NCBI GenBank assembly: GCA_937885465.1
Contig: CAKZZM010000124.1
Location: 1-41,433 of the forward strand
From: an uncultured Bacteroidales bacterium
GTDB taxonomy: Bacteria; Bacteroidota; Bacteroidia; Bacteroidales; Paludibacteraceae
Direction of reading: 5' to 3'
DNA: 41,433 nt
Shown here one piece after another: positions 8,197-15,547 of this stretch. Below the pieces are notes generated by a model. That model saw only the letters and a list, made by a program, of their open reading frames with translations. It was not told the origin of the DNA and made no database searches. A program made the translations under genes and the position numbers. Numbering within the stretch: position 1 is the stretch's first letter; each line of letters starts with the position of its first letter.

Positions 8197-8773
8197 CTTC
8201 TATCAATTTTCTAACACGTTCTACATCCTTGAATTGCGCCTCCAGATGAATTCGTATATCATCCCAATCATAATAATCTTGCACCCAATTCCCGACACGG
8301 GAAGATACAGGACGAACATCATCTGATATAGCTCTATTATATAAAGCCACACACCGGCCATCAATTACCATGTTATGCTTGCCTCCCTTAACATTAGGTA
8401 TATCTGATGGTTTCAGCTGAAGCCAATTCAGTAAACGACGTGTAAAAGACACACGTTGATCCGAGAGGATAAAACGAGGAACATTCAGTTCAAATGCTTT
8501 AACAAACTCTTTCTCAGTTATCGACACCCCATCTTCAAGTACGCCCGAACCATAATATGGACGAATAAAACCCACAAATATATCGCATTCTTCTACTCCC
8601 ATCTCACAATTTGCGACATTAGATAATTTGCTATCCAATGGTATTGTCCCCTTTTTCGACAGATATACATCATAACCATATCCATCCAATAACGCATAGA
8701 CATTTTCTAAAATATCCTCAAAGTTATAAACTGTTGAAGAAACGAAGACTTTTATATGATTTCTATCTTCCAT
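8186..8773 (-). CDS. DUF4062 domain protein
   Basis: A 195-residue protein with the DUF4062 opening (IKVFVSSTVYNFEDILENVYALLDG, of which VFVSST at ~9-14 is the signature) and GVSITEKEF near 82-90. This domain has a TIR/nucleotide-deoxyribosyltransferase-like fold pattern and is often found at the N-terminus of NACHT or TPR proteins tied to defence or signalling. Here it is free-standing and its stop overlaps the start of the AlbA-type ATPase gene by 11 bp, making a two-gene module. The overlap suggests fixed stoichiometry. No signal peptide or membrane segment is visible. The true function is not known; family assignment is moderately sure. Confidence 0.7.
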   Translation of the reverse strand: MEDRNHIKVFVSSTVYNFEDILENVYALLDGYGYDVYLSKKGTIPLDSKLSNVANCEMGVEECDIFVGFIRPYYGSGVLEDGVSITEKEFVKAFELNVPRFILSDQRVSFTRRLLNWLQLKPSDIPNVKGGKHNMVIDGRCVALYNRAISDDVRPVSSRVGNWVQDYYDWDDIRIHLEAQFKDVERVRKLIEDGK

Positions 8774-8862
8774 ATTATATATTATTTACTCTATCTAACT
8801 TATACATCAGCATACTTGCAAAAGCTAAATTTCGAAGAGCATCCTCATTCGTTCCTCTATCA

Positions 8863-8958
8863 GCCTTTCTCAAACCACTCTCGCGCCAATTAGATACGAG
8901 TACCATCATCCGTGATGATAGCTGACCGAGAAGAATATGTATTTATTCCAAATATCAT
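8863..8958 (-). pseudogene. Ligase 5'-end remnant, copy 3 (96 bp)
   Basis: ATG at 8958, 22 codons like the ligase start (MIFGINTYSS...), TAA at 8890-8892, then the same post-stop sequence as copies 1 and 2. It sits 90 bp upstream of the DUF4062 start and is the right part of the 138-bp direct repeat. Confidence 0.85.
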
Positions 8959-8969
8959 TTTACAAGTTA

Positions 8970-9000
8970 TTACCCCGATTATCAGGTAAATGGATTTACC
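8970..9000. promoter_or_regulatory. Operator-like palindrome next to remnant copy 3
   Basis: TTACC half-site then GGTAAATGGATTTACC (8985-9000), one base off the perfect palindrome at 6745-6760, at the same 11-13 bp distance from the remnant ATG. Likely the upstream control site of the DUF4062 module. Confidence 0.55.
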
Positions 9001-9104
9001 AATAGCGAACTCCTATCTGCATCGGATTACCGGAAACAATTGTATAAGCAGGAACGTGAAGTTATATAAATATATTTAAAATAGAACATATTCAAAACCT
9101 AATA

Positions 9105-9136
9105 CAAAATTACAATATTTTCACGGATTCTACAAT
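9105..9136 (-). promoter_or_regulatory. Possible minus-strand promoter in the licD-downstream spacer
   Basis: On the minus strand, TAATTTTG (9105-9112) is preceded by ATTG (9133-9136) with 20 bp between. It could start transcription into the remnant 3 / DUF4062 module. The remaining 9,001-9,238 spacer holds no gene. Confidence 0.35.
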
Positions 9137-9160
9137 ACAGCGTGTCATTTTATATAACAA

Positions 9161-9217
9161 ATTTGGTTCTTTTCACATAATAATATGGTTTTACATATCA
9201 ATTGAAAAGAACCAAAT
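9161..9217 (-). terminator. Long inverted repeat downstream of licD (possible terminator)
   Basis: Arms ATTTGGTTCTTTTCA (9161-9175) and its exact complement (9203-9217) form a 15-bp stem around 27 bases, inside which ATATG/CATAT can pair again. It begins 22 bp past the licD stop and is followed by a T-rich stretch on the minus strand. Terminator is the simplest reading; a protein-binding site is possible. Confidence 0.5.
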
Positions 9218-9238
9218 CAAAATCTCTTTTGCCATACA

Positions 9239-10045
9239 TCATCTTATCTCACACAGATTTTCATCTGTTACACGACCAAGGTTGGTAGGGCGCGCAGGCA
9301 GTTGCATATAATCGCCGTACCATATTCTGAGGAAGTCATCGTACTGTGGTATAACGGGAAACAGGCGATTCTCGAATGGCACGCGCAACCTATCCCCTAA
9401 TAATAAACCATACGGATGCCGCACGAGCATATCTTTTGGTCCGCCTGTTCGGTAGAGGCAAACAAGGTCATCGGGTTTAATCTCTTCGGGACTGAACCAC
9501 AATGATGCCTTTTCTTTCCAACGAACGAGTGTTGACATCTTAAATGGTGCTGCAAGCGGCAGCAGAAGGAACCACGGCTTAATCCTCCGAAAATGCTTAT
9601 GTACAATGCGACTCTTACACTTAACAAGCAATGAGAGAAGCATACATGTTGCTGTTTTTACTATATCGCCAAAGATATTCTTCGGCACATAATCATAAAT
9701 AAATATATCCACAATACCTTTGTTAACCATGTGAATTTCAGGGCGAACGACTCCTCTGATAAAAATTTCATCTGTTAGATGCCCATCTCCTGCAATGAAT
9801 GTTTTCAACCTTGTCCACTGCTCGCGTGTCATCATAATGTCGGCATCATCATCCCACGGGATAAACCCTTGATGACGCACGGCACCTATCAGTGTGCCAT
9901 ACGAAATGGAATACTCAATATTATGCTCAGATGCAAACTTATCAAAGGCGACTAATATATCTAACAATCGATATTGCAAATCACGCAATGGTGATCCTTC
10001 GGGGTTATACTTAGCCTTCAACTCTCTCAATTCCTTAGTATTCAT
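9239..10045 (-). CDS. licD: LicD family phosphocholine transferase-like protein
   Basis: The LicD signature is clear at residues ~46-70: SISYGTLIGAVRH followed by IPWDDDADIMM, the Asp-rich metal-binding core of the nucleotidyltransferase-fold phosphoryl-transferases that move phosphocholine (or another phospho-alcohol) from a CDP-linked donor to a glycan. The 268-residue length fits the family. It is the last gene of an operon with the LicC-, LicA- and transporter-like genes, 21 bp after the transporter stop. This context makes phosphocholine the likely group and the glycan made by the neighbouring cluster the likely acceptor. There is no signal peptide, so it should act on the cytoplasmic side. 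Phosphoethanolamine or phosphoribitol remain alternatives. Confidence 0.88.
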   Translation of the reverse strand: MNTKELRELKAKYNPEGSPLRDLQYRLLDILVAFDKFASEHNIEYSISYGTLIGAVRHQGFIPWDDDADIMMTREQWTRLKTFIAGDGHLTDEIFIRGVVRPEIHMVNKGIVDIFIYDYVPKNIFGDIVKTATCMLLSLLVKCKSRIVHKHFRRIKPWFLLLPLAAPFKMSTLVRWKEKASLWFSPEEIKPDDLVCLYRTGGPKDMLVRHPYGLLLGDRLRVPFENRLFPVIPQYDDFLRIWYGDYMQLPARPTNLGRVTDENLCEIR

Positions 10046-10066
10046 GATTTGAGCATTTATTATTTT

Positions 10067-11611
10067 CTAATCGTCATTTTCGAGTGTTCTGCGCTCGACA
10101 TCTTTGATATCAAGTCGCGTCTCTTTTATGAAAGCCGCCACTATCAAAATAAGCATCAGCCCGACAGGGAAGGCGGCAATGATAGTAACCGACTGCAAAG
10201 CATAAAGGGAATTTTCAGCAAAGAGCAATGCTATCGGGAAGATGATAAGAAGCACGCTCCAAACTGCACGAATATACTTACTCGGCTCTTGGTCAGGCTT
10301 CAGATTCTTATAGGAATACGATGAAGCTACATAGGTGATACCATCTAAGGTAGTACTATAGAAGGCTATCATTGTTACAGCCAATAGAATCAATGCAACA
10401 GATGGTAATGGCAAAGTATCGAAAATCATCATTATGGCATTATACATATCTCCGTTTTGCACCTCACCAACTATATCCACCCCATGCTTAAGTTGTTGCG
10501 CAAGTCCATAGTTGCCAATGATGATGAACGACATAAAAGTACCTGCCAATCCATAGCCAAAAGTACCTAATACGACATTACGGATTGTGCGACCTTTACT
10601 GATAATAGCAATAAAGAACGGCGTTGCTACACTCCATACCAACCAATACGCCCAATAATAGATGGTCCAATCTTGCGCAAAGGTATCGTGCCGCAACGGA
10701 TCGATATAAGTGGCAAGCCCAATGAAATTTTGTATAAGATTACCGATGGAGGCAAAGCCCGTTTCAATAATATAGCGCGTTTCTCCGCCAAGGAAGAGAA
10801 AATAAAATAGCAGAGCAAAGAACAGATACGAACATAGCGATGCCAATTTAGATATCCCACTTAATCCGAATAGCACAGTAATAGTGTAGATGGAGCAAAT
10901 AAGCAGCAGAACAATGATAACCATTGTCGTTGTAGCAGGTATGCCGAAAACCACCGACAATGCCCGCGTCAAAAGAGGTGTCGCCAACGAGAAAGTTGTT
11001 GCTGTTGCACAGACTATAGCAAAAACAGCGGTTATGTCAATAATATATCCTAACACACCATCCACCTTATCTCCAAATAGCGGTCTCATAGCCTCTGAGA
11101 AACGCTGTCGCTCGCGTTTCTTCACATAAATCATATAACCGAAGCACACCGCAAGCACAACATAACTTGCCCACGCTATCGGTCCCCAATGAAACAGGGG
11201 GAAGGTAGGCAACCACACTTGCAAATCGCCCAACGAAGCGACATGCGGCTCACCACCATATAACGCCCATTCACATAACGAATAAAAAAGAATATCCGCT
11301 GCCATCGTTGAGGTAAATATCATTGTGCCCCATTTGAAATTACTATATAGAGGCTTTCTCTCATCACCTAAAACGATCTGCCCGTATCTACCCGAAAAAG
11401 CCCAGCATAATGAGATGATCATGCACCCAATGCCGATAAACGCATAGTATAGACCGATAGTATCACCAAAAAACGAACGCATATCCGTAACTACCTGCTT
11501 CGATTGCTCAGGCAGGATCATAAACAATAACATCAGACACAGCACGATAACGAATGGGACGATAGTCGTAACCCAATCTATCTCACTTCCTATTTTCTGT
11601 TTTTTTATCAT
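10067..11611 (-). CDS. BCCT family choline/betaine-type transporter
   Basis: A 514-residue protein with about 12 hydrophobic segments in the betaine-choline-carnitine transporter pattern. The Trp-rich signature near residues 310-335 (WAYWLVWSVATPFF, then SKGRTIR) is typical. In the segment where sodium-coupled members carry Gly-x-Gly, this one reads STMAADILFYSLCEWALY, a known variant in the family. It probably takes up choline across the inner membrane for the kinase encoded just upstream, with which it overlaps by 4 bp. It fills the role that LicB (a different transporter family) has in Haemophilus. Glycine betaine uptake for osmotic balance is an alternative but is not favoured by the operon. 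Confidence 0.88.
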   Translation of the reverse strand: MIKKQKIGSEIDWVTTIVPFVIVLCLMLLFMILPEQSKQVVTDMRSFFGDTIGLYYAFIGIGCMIISLCWAFSGRYGQIVLGDERKPLYSNFKWGTMIFTSTMAADILFYSLCEWALYGGEPHVASLGDLQVWLPTFPLFHWGPIAWASYVVLAVCFGYMIYVKKRERQRFSEAMRPLFGDKVDGVLGYIIDITAVFAIVCATATTFSLATPLLTRALSVVFGIPATTTMVIIVLLLICSIYTITVLFGLSGISKLASLCSYLFFALLFYFLFLGGETRYIIETGFASIGNLIQNFIGLATYIDPLRHDTFAQDWTIYYWAYWLVWSVATPFFIAIISKGRTIRNVVLGTFGYGLAGTFMSFIIIGNYGLAQQLKHGVDIVGEVQNGDMYNAIMMIFDTLPLPSVALILLAVTMIAFYSTTLDGITYVASSYSYKNLKPDQEPSKYIRAVWSVLLIIFPIALLFAENSLYALQSVTIIAAFPVGLMLILIVAAFIKETRLDIKDVERRTLENDD

Positions 11612-12507
11612 AATAGTTTCAAATTATTCATTGCTCGATTATATCTCATCCTGCCATAATTGCCGAAATCATCACCTTTGGCTTCTTTTATTATGGTCCA
11701 TTGCGCCCAGAGATAATCCCATAAAATTTGATATATCAAAATCCGCTCATCAGTATCACGCGGCACCTTACCTTCGTAGTAGTTATCCAACACTATCCTG
11801 CGACTTTCGTCGGTGAACTCACTTTCTAAAAATAGTGCTGCCAACTCTGCTGACGGATCGTTCATCCCACTATATTCCCAATCTATCAAATAAATCTTAC
11901 CGCTCCTGTCCTTTATAAAATTCTCAGGCACACCATCATTATGGCAAGGACGAAGATCTATTCCCATCTTATTGAGTTTATGCTCAAGACCGATTATCTC
12001 AGCATAATAATTACTGCATTGAGAGTGACTGTCCTCATTATATGATTGATACATCTTTGCTCCCGCCTTCTCCATCAGATAATTATATTTGTCTATCTCG
12101 TGAAATATATTAAAGTCATTACGCTCACGAACATGAGAATTGTGTAATTTTTTATATATAGATGCTATCTGCCACAAATTATCTCCATCTTGTATGGTCT
12201 TTTGAGACAACGTTTCTGCATCTTCTATATATTCCACCAATTTAATGCCTGTCTTACGATTAAAATATACGATAGGTGGGTGAATACCCATATCCTGCGC
12301 AAGTAGCGAATTCAGTTCTTCATTCTCGCGTTCCACCATACCTTCCGCACCATTACCGGGTATGCGCAACACATAATTCAACCCATTATAGCATATCTTG
12401 TAATTTATATTACTCATGCCTCCCACTCTCTCCAATACTATGGAATCGGGCTTCGCCTCAGGTATTATCTGCCTAAAATAATCAATGACGACCTCACTTT
12501 TCAACAT
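11608..12507 (-). CDS. licA: LicA-like choline kinase
   Basis: Predicted to phosphorylate choline with ATP. The kinase fold is shown by LERVGGMSNINYKI (residues ~25-38, nucleotide loop), CHNDGVPENF (188-197, catalytic Asp in the HND form of Brenner's motif) and IDWEYSGMNDP (208-218, metal-binding Asp). The length of 299 residues fits bacterial LicA/choline-kinase proteins. It overlaps the LicC-like gene by 7 bp and the transporter by 4 bp, so uptake, phosphorylation and activation are translationally coupled. Unlike licA of Haemophilus, no tetranucleotide repeat that could cause phase variation is visible at its start. Ethanolamine kinase activity cannot be excluded. Confidence 0.88.
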   Translation of the reverse strand: MLKSEVVIDYFRQIIPEAKPDSIVLERVGGMSNINYKICYNGLNYVLRIPGNGAEGMVERENEELNSLLAQDMGIHPPIVYFNRKTGIKLVEYIEDAETLSQKTIQDGDNLWQIASIYKKLHNSHVRERNDFNIFHEIDKYNYLMEKAGAKMYQSYNEDSHSQCSNYYAEIIGLEHKLNKMGIDLRPCHNDGVPENFIKDRSGKIYLIDWEYSGMNDPSAELAALFLESEFTDESRRIVLDNYYEGKVPRDTDERILIYQILWDYLWAQWTIIKEAKGDDFGNYGRMRYNRAMNNLKLL

Positions 12508-13355
12508 AATACTATCTCTCCGTTTGCATATTTATAATCATTTGAACGACATTTGAACAGAAAAACTTTTCCTTCTGCCGATGCCGACTTTCTAAAAGCG
12601 TGCAATTCTTTTTCCTCACACTTTAGTTGCTCAGATATTTTCTTTATTACGACAGAACGGGCATTGGCAATATAAGTCTTATCAAACAATCTCAACTCAT
12701 CTAATGTATCGAACTCATATAACATATCATCCTGCATTTTTACTGCCCTCATCAGTGGCAACTCATTTATATGGTTGATATAAACATCTTCCCAATACTG
12801 CTGCCTGTTTTTCTCTTCACGATAAGCCTCTGCAAGCAACCTTTTGAATGGAAAAGAAAACTCACTGCTAAAATATGCATACCCCGCCATATACCACGCA
12901 TCTCGGCCTCCCACCGTCACTTCATTTATAAAATCTCTTTCATCAAGGCAAAGGCAATATTCTTTTGTCTCACCTTTTGCAAATAATGCTGAATAAGCAC
13001 TATCTGTCAGAGATTCTGCAAACGGATTTCCTGTATAATAATGATCAGAGCAACAAATAAAAGTATTATCTAACCTATCGCATACCCTAACCAAAGACGA
13101 TATATTATTGTATTCGGCATAATCTTCATTGAACACCAATTCCACCCCGAATTTGTCGCATAAATAGGCGAACTTCTCTGCCATATAACCTACCACAACA
13201 CATATATCATCCACGCCGGCCTCTCGCAACTGGCATAACTGACGCTCTATCAAAACTTCTCCTTTAACTTCGGTTAGTCCTTTGGGCTTTTCATAGGACA
13301 GAGGTACAAAACGTGACGATGTCCCCGCTGCTATTATTATCGCATTATTCTTCAT
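12501..13355 (-). CDS. licC: LicC-like CTP:phosphocholine cytidylyltransferase
   Basis: A nucleotidyltransferase with the sugar-nucleotide-type signature AAGTSSRFVPLSYEKPKGL at residues 8-26, binding NTP through the G-x-S-x-R loop and the PKG lysine. The line ICVVVGYMAEKF and CCSDHYYTGNPF (~100-111) match LicC-type enzymes, which make CDP-choline. About residues 225-284 form an extra C-terminal part (IKKISEQLKCEEKELHAFR...) beyond the catalytic domain. It starts exactly where the outer-membrane gene ends and overlaps licA by 7 bp. A general nucleotidyltransferase acting on another phospho-alcohol is possible, but the operon favours choline. Confidence 0.86.
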   Translation of the reverse strand: MKNNAIIIAAGTSSRFVPLSYEKPKGLTEVKGEVLIERQLCQLREAGVDDICVVVGYMAEKFAYLCDKFGVELVFNEDYAEYNNISSLVRVCDRLDNTFICCSDHYYTGNPFAESLTDSAYSALFAKGETKEYCLCLDERDFINEVTVGGRDAWYMAGYAYFSSEFSFPFKRLLAEAYREEKNRQQYWEDVYINHINELPLMRAVKMQDDMLYEFDTLDELRLFDKTYIANARSVVIKKISEQLKCEEKELHAFRKSASAEGKVFLFKCRSNDYKYANGEIVLC

Positions 13356-14161
13356 TAAAACCCGAAATATGCTGATGCAGTGAAATAAAATTTGTTTCGA
13401 TACGGATTATACACCAATGCTGCTTTCAAAGGCAATGTCCACCATTTTATTTGTAGATTATAAGTATATTGCAGCATAACATTACTAAAGGAGAACGATT
13501 TCTCATAATCATTATAGAAACTCTTATTCAACGCCATACCACAAGCAAGAGCAATCTGGTGGTCATTGAGGAAATCATAATGCAGACCGGCTTCAAGATA
13601 ACTCGAATAAGCATTTTTAGTCGATTCAGGATATAGATCCGCACCGGCGATATAAGTTGACGCTAATATCCAAAAAGGCAACTTCTCCGGAAAATAACCT
13701 ACAGTCGCCTCTAAATAATGCCCTGTCTCGCCGTGTTTGAAATTGAAATACTTATCATTTTGACCTGTTGCTGTTGGATAATAATAGTCGTTCAAGCCAA
13801 TTGTTACACCGTAAAAAGTATAACTGATACCCAAATCTACTTCCGCATGACTGCCATTAACTGCATATCCGCCCATTGCGTATATATTCAGCCCCCAATT
13901 ATTATAACTTATCTGCGGAAAAAGTACAGGCGCAGTGCCGTACTCTATACCACGCCACATATATTTGGTTTGGAACTCAAGTCCGAAATGAAAATGAGAT
14001 TCTCTCAGTTTGTCGCCGAATGAATTACGCCGAATAACACTGTCACTTTTTACAATGTCGCTAATAGAACCTTCGCCTGCCACAGTCGTTATATCTTCCC
14101 CCAATATATTAAGAGATAAACATAATAGGCATAATAAATAGAGTAATTTCGTTTTATACAT
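13355..14161 (-). CDS. Outer-membrane beta-barrel protein (TorF-like porin pattern)
   Basis: The first ~21 residues (MYKTKLLYLLCLLCLSLNIL) are a signal peptide. The rest alternates polar and hydrophobic residues in short strands and ends in aromatic YFGF, as outer-membrane barrels do. The segment FQTKYMWRGIEYG near 60-72 recalls the SxYxWRG opening of the Gcw_chp/TorF family of putative porins. It is the first gene of the lic-like operon, ending one base into licC, so a role in passing choline or a choline ester through the outer membrane is plausible (inference). No TonB box or plug domain is present. The family call is moderate; barrel nature is fairly sure. Confidence 0.65.
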   Translation of the reverse strand: MYKTKLLYLLCLLCLSLNILGEDITTVAGEGSISDIVKSDSVIRRNSFGDKLRESHFHFGLEFQTKYMWRGIEYGTAPVLFPQISYNNWGLNIYAMGGYAVNGSHAEVDLGISYTFYGVTIGLNDYYYPTATGQNDKYFNFKHGETGHYLEATVGYFPEKLPFWILASTYIAGADLYPESTKNAYSSYLEAGLHYDFLNDHQIALACGMALNKSFYNDYEKSFSFSNVMLQYTYNLQIKWWTLPLKAALVYNPYRNKFYFTASAYFGF

Positions 14162-14378
14162 ATAAATGTTAGTTAGCTTTTAAGCAATTTCAGTCTATTT
14201 TGTGCTCGAGAATTTCCACGTATGCAACAGGCTTTCCCTGTTTTCCTCAATCGCATTAAAATACACACAACGAAAAACGCGGATTTTCTCCTTACTTATC
14301 TGCTAATTGAGGTTGTAGGAAAGACCTGTATAAATCAGATAAGCAATGTAGAAACCCACGCAGTGAATATATCCCCAA

Positions 14379-14399
14379 CGTATATCGGCATGATATACG
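14379..14399. repeat. Perfect hairpin upstream of the lic-like operon
   Basis: CGTATATC, loop GGCAT, GATATACG: an 8-bp stem about 220 bp upstream of the outer-membrane gene start. Could be an operator or leader structure. Confidence 0.5.
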
Positions 14400-14620
14400 C
14401 TGAATTATAAACACCAAATGAGCATCCACTACTACTCGTTTCTGAATTTATACTACTGAAACTTCCTACATTTCAATTAGTCAAAAACAAGCGTTAGTAA
14501 ACGCTATAACACTATGTCCTCACTTTTTTACACTGCTGAGATCAGTGATGATTTATAAATTTACAATATATTGTTTTCGCTTGCCGCGCCAAGGAAAGGC
14601 ATGTACCGCTCACTACTTTT

Positions 14621-14638
14621 GAACGTTCGGAGACGTTA
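14621..14638 (+). repeat. GAACGTTC palindromic element, copy a
   Basis: Core GAACGTTCGGAGACGTT followed by AT instead of CT; arms GAACGT/ACGTT(C) can pair. Intergenic copy, 3' end degenerate. Confidence 0.75.
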
Positions 14639-14680
14639 TCACAAAGTACGATGTACGATGTACCGCTTGCGCTAAGGTGC

Positions 14681-14703
14681 TACGTTCGGAGACGTTCTCC
14701 ACT
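14681..14703 (+). repeat. GAACGTTC palindromic element, copy b, with adjoining GAGACG hairpin
   Basis: Lacks the first GA but otherwise matches the element through CTCCACT. It runs straight into TTTGAGAGACGGT ... GCGTCTCTACC (14704-14734), which is related to the hairpin at 26548-26572; a decayed third copy (GAACGCTCGGATGG) follows at 14740-14753. Confidence 0.75.
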
Positions 14704-14761
14704 TTTGAGAGACGGTGAAGAATAGCGTCTCTACCGTCTGAACGCTCGGATGGTTGCCCGA

Positions 14762-14789
14762 ACTTTCAACTTTCAACTTTCAACTTTCA
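14762..14789 (-). repeat. Four ACTTTCA heptad repeats over the acyltransferase stop
   Basis: Four tandem 7-bp units. They supply the last five codons (Val-Lys-Val-Glu-Ser) and the TGA stop of the acyltransferase gene. Similar heptads (AAAGTTA/G) lie at 26514-26541 and 26584-26603. Confidence 0.8.
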
Positions 14790-15312
14790 CAAGCCCTTTT
14801 ATATTTACCTTTCTTATCTCTTGTTTTAGTGTACACAGAGTATAATCAGGCACTGATTTTTCTAAAGTCATTCCGGCACTGACAACGGCGTATTTACCTA
14901 TTGTCACGCCCGGCATAATAGTGCAACGAACCGACACAATAGCATTATCCCCTATTACAACGGGTTGCACTTCAGCACTAAACACTCCTTTCCATACGGG
15001 AAAAGGATTGAAATGGGTGAGAATCATTGACTCGGCATTTATGCTTGCGCCGTCGTTGATATAGATATACTCGGGATACATATTATCAAGAAAGCAATAC
15101 CTTCCTATGTACACCCCTTTACCGATATGACACCCCCTCCAACGGTGAAATAGTATTCTCAACGAGTTGAGCGGACATGAATATGCCCAACGAAACAATA
15201 TCGTATTCCACACTTTCCGCACTTTTTGAGCAAAAGAGCGTGGCGGATGACCATAGGGAATAGTCTTCCCCTGCGCAGTAACCCACTTGCTGCATTCAGA
15301 AGAGTTGCTCAT
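14773..15312 (-). CDS. Left-handed beta-helix acyltransferase (WbbJ/maltose-acetyltransferase type)
   Basis: A 179-residue hexapeptide-repeat acyltransferase. Repeats of the [LIV]-G-x4 kind are seen from ~residue 55 on: IGKGVYIGRYCF, INDGASINAESMILTHF, IGDNAIVSVRCTIMPGVTIGKYAVVSAGM. In this family the trimer binds acyl-CoA (or acyl-ACP) and transfers the acyl group to a sugar hydroxyl. The catalytic His would be HFNPF near 110. It is the last gene of the run with two ACPs and a KAS III-like enzyme and overlaps the ACP gene by 4 bp, so it may use an acyl group carried by those ACPs. Its last codons come from a heptad repeat. Confidence 0.85.
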   Translation of the reverse strand: MSNSSECSKWVTAQGKTIPYGHPPRSFAQKVRKVWNTILFRWAYSCPLNSLRILFHRWRGCHIGKGVYIGRYCFLDNMYPEYIYINDGASINAESMILTHFNPFPVWKGVFSAEVQPVVIGDNAIVSVRCTIMPGVTIGKYAVVSAGMTLEKSVPDYTLCTLKQEIRKVNIKGLVKVES

Positions 15313-15542
15313 ACCAATTTACCACTTACGATATCATAAAGTTCCTGTATTGTCTGCGCAGAACGCATTTGAGCGGCATTAAGCGCCACATCGTATTCTT
15401 CACCAACCATAGCCATAATACTCAAAGCCAAAAAAGAACTCCATTCGTCCAATTCCCGGAATCTTGTTTCCGGAGCAAAAACAGATGAGTTTGTTTCTTC
15501 AAACTGCTCCGCAAAATGTTGTACAAATTCTTGAATATCCAT
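15309..15542 (-). CDS. Acyl carrier protein-like, divergent
   Basis: A 77-residue four-helix protein that aligns with ACPs. The expected phosphopantetheine site reads EWSSFLAL, with Ser36 in line with Ser32 of the neighbouring ACP, but the usual Asp before it is Ser. The Trp-Ser context is also seen in ACPs of some polysaccharide clusters. It lies 5 bp after the first ACP gene and overlaps the acyltransferase by 4 bp. It probably carries an acyl or hydroxyacyl group made by the KAS III, SDR and FkbH-like proteins. Whether it is really modified by a phosphopantetheinyl transferase is uncertain because of the changed motif. Confidence 0.75.
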   Translation of the reverse strand: MDIQEFVQHFAEQFEETNSSVFAPETRFRELDEWSSFLALSIMAMVGEEYDVALNAAQMRSAQTIQELYDIVSGKLV

Positions 15543-15547
15543 AATTA

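Larger units (their letters stand above)
14162..14772. other. Intergenic region with hairpins and dispersed repeats
   Basis: This 611-bp gap separates the acyl-modification operon from the lic-like operon and must hold the latter's promoter, though no clean TTTG/TAnnTTTG pair is seen. It contains an 8-bp-stem hairpin (14379-14399), a 6-bp stem AGCGTT/AACGCT near 14493-14508, two to three copies of the GAACGTTC palindrome and four ACTTTCA heptads. A 62-codon plus-strand frame at 14222-14410 shows no gene-like features. Confidence 0.7.

Noticed and set aside
5089..8958. Integron attC sites
   Set aside because: The remnants contain a short palindrome (ATCATC/GATGAT), but this is part of the ligase coding sequence, no attC core sites were seen and no integrase is in the window. 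Only the looser term cassette-like is used.
9397..9627. Second minus-strand frame inside licD as a frameshifted gene
   Set aside because: The main licD frame is complete and carries the family motif; the inner frame has no matching features.
14222..14410. 62-codon plus-strand ORF in the long intergenic region
   Set aside because: No known motif and no gene-like context; it runs against all neighbours and is crossed by a hairpin.
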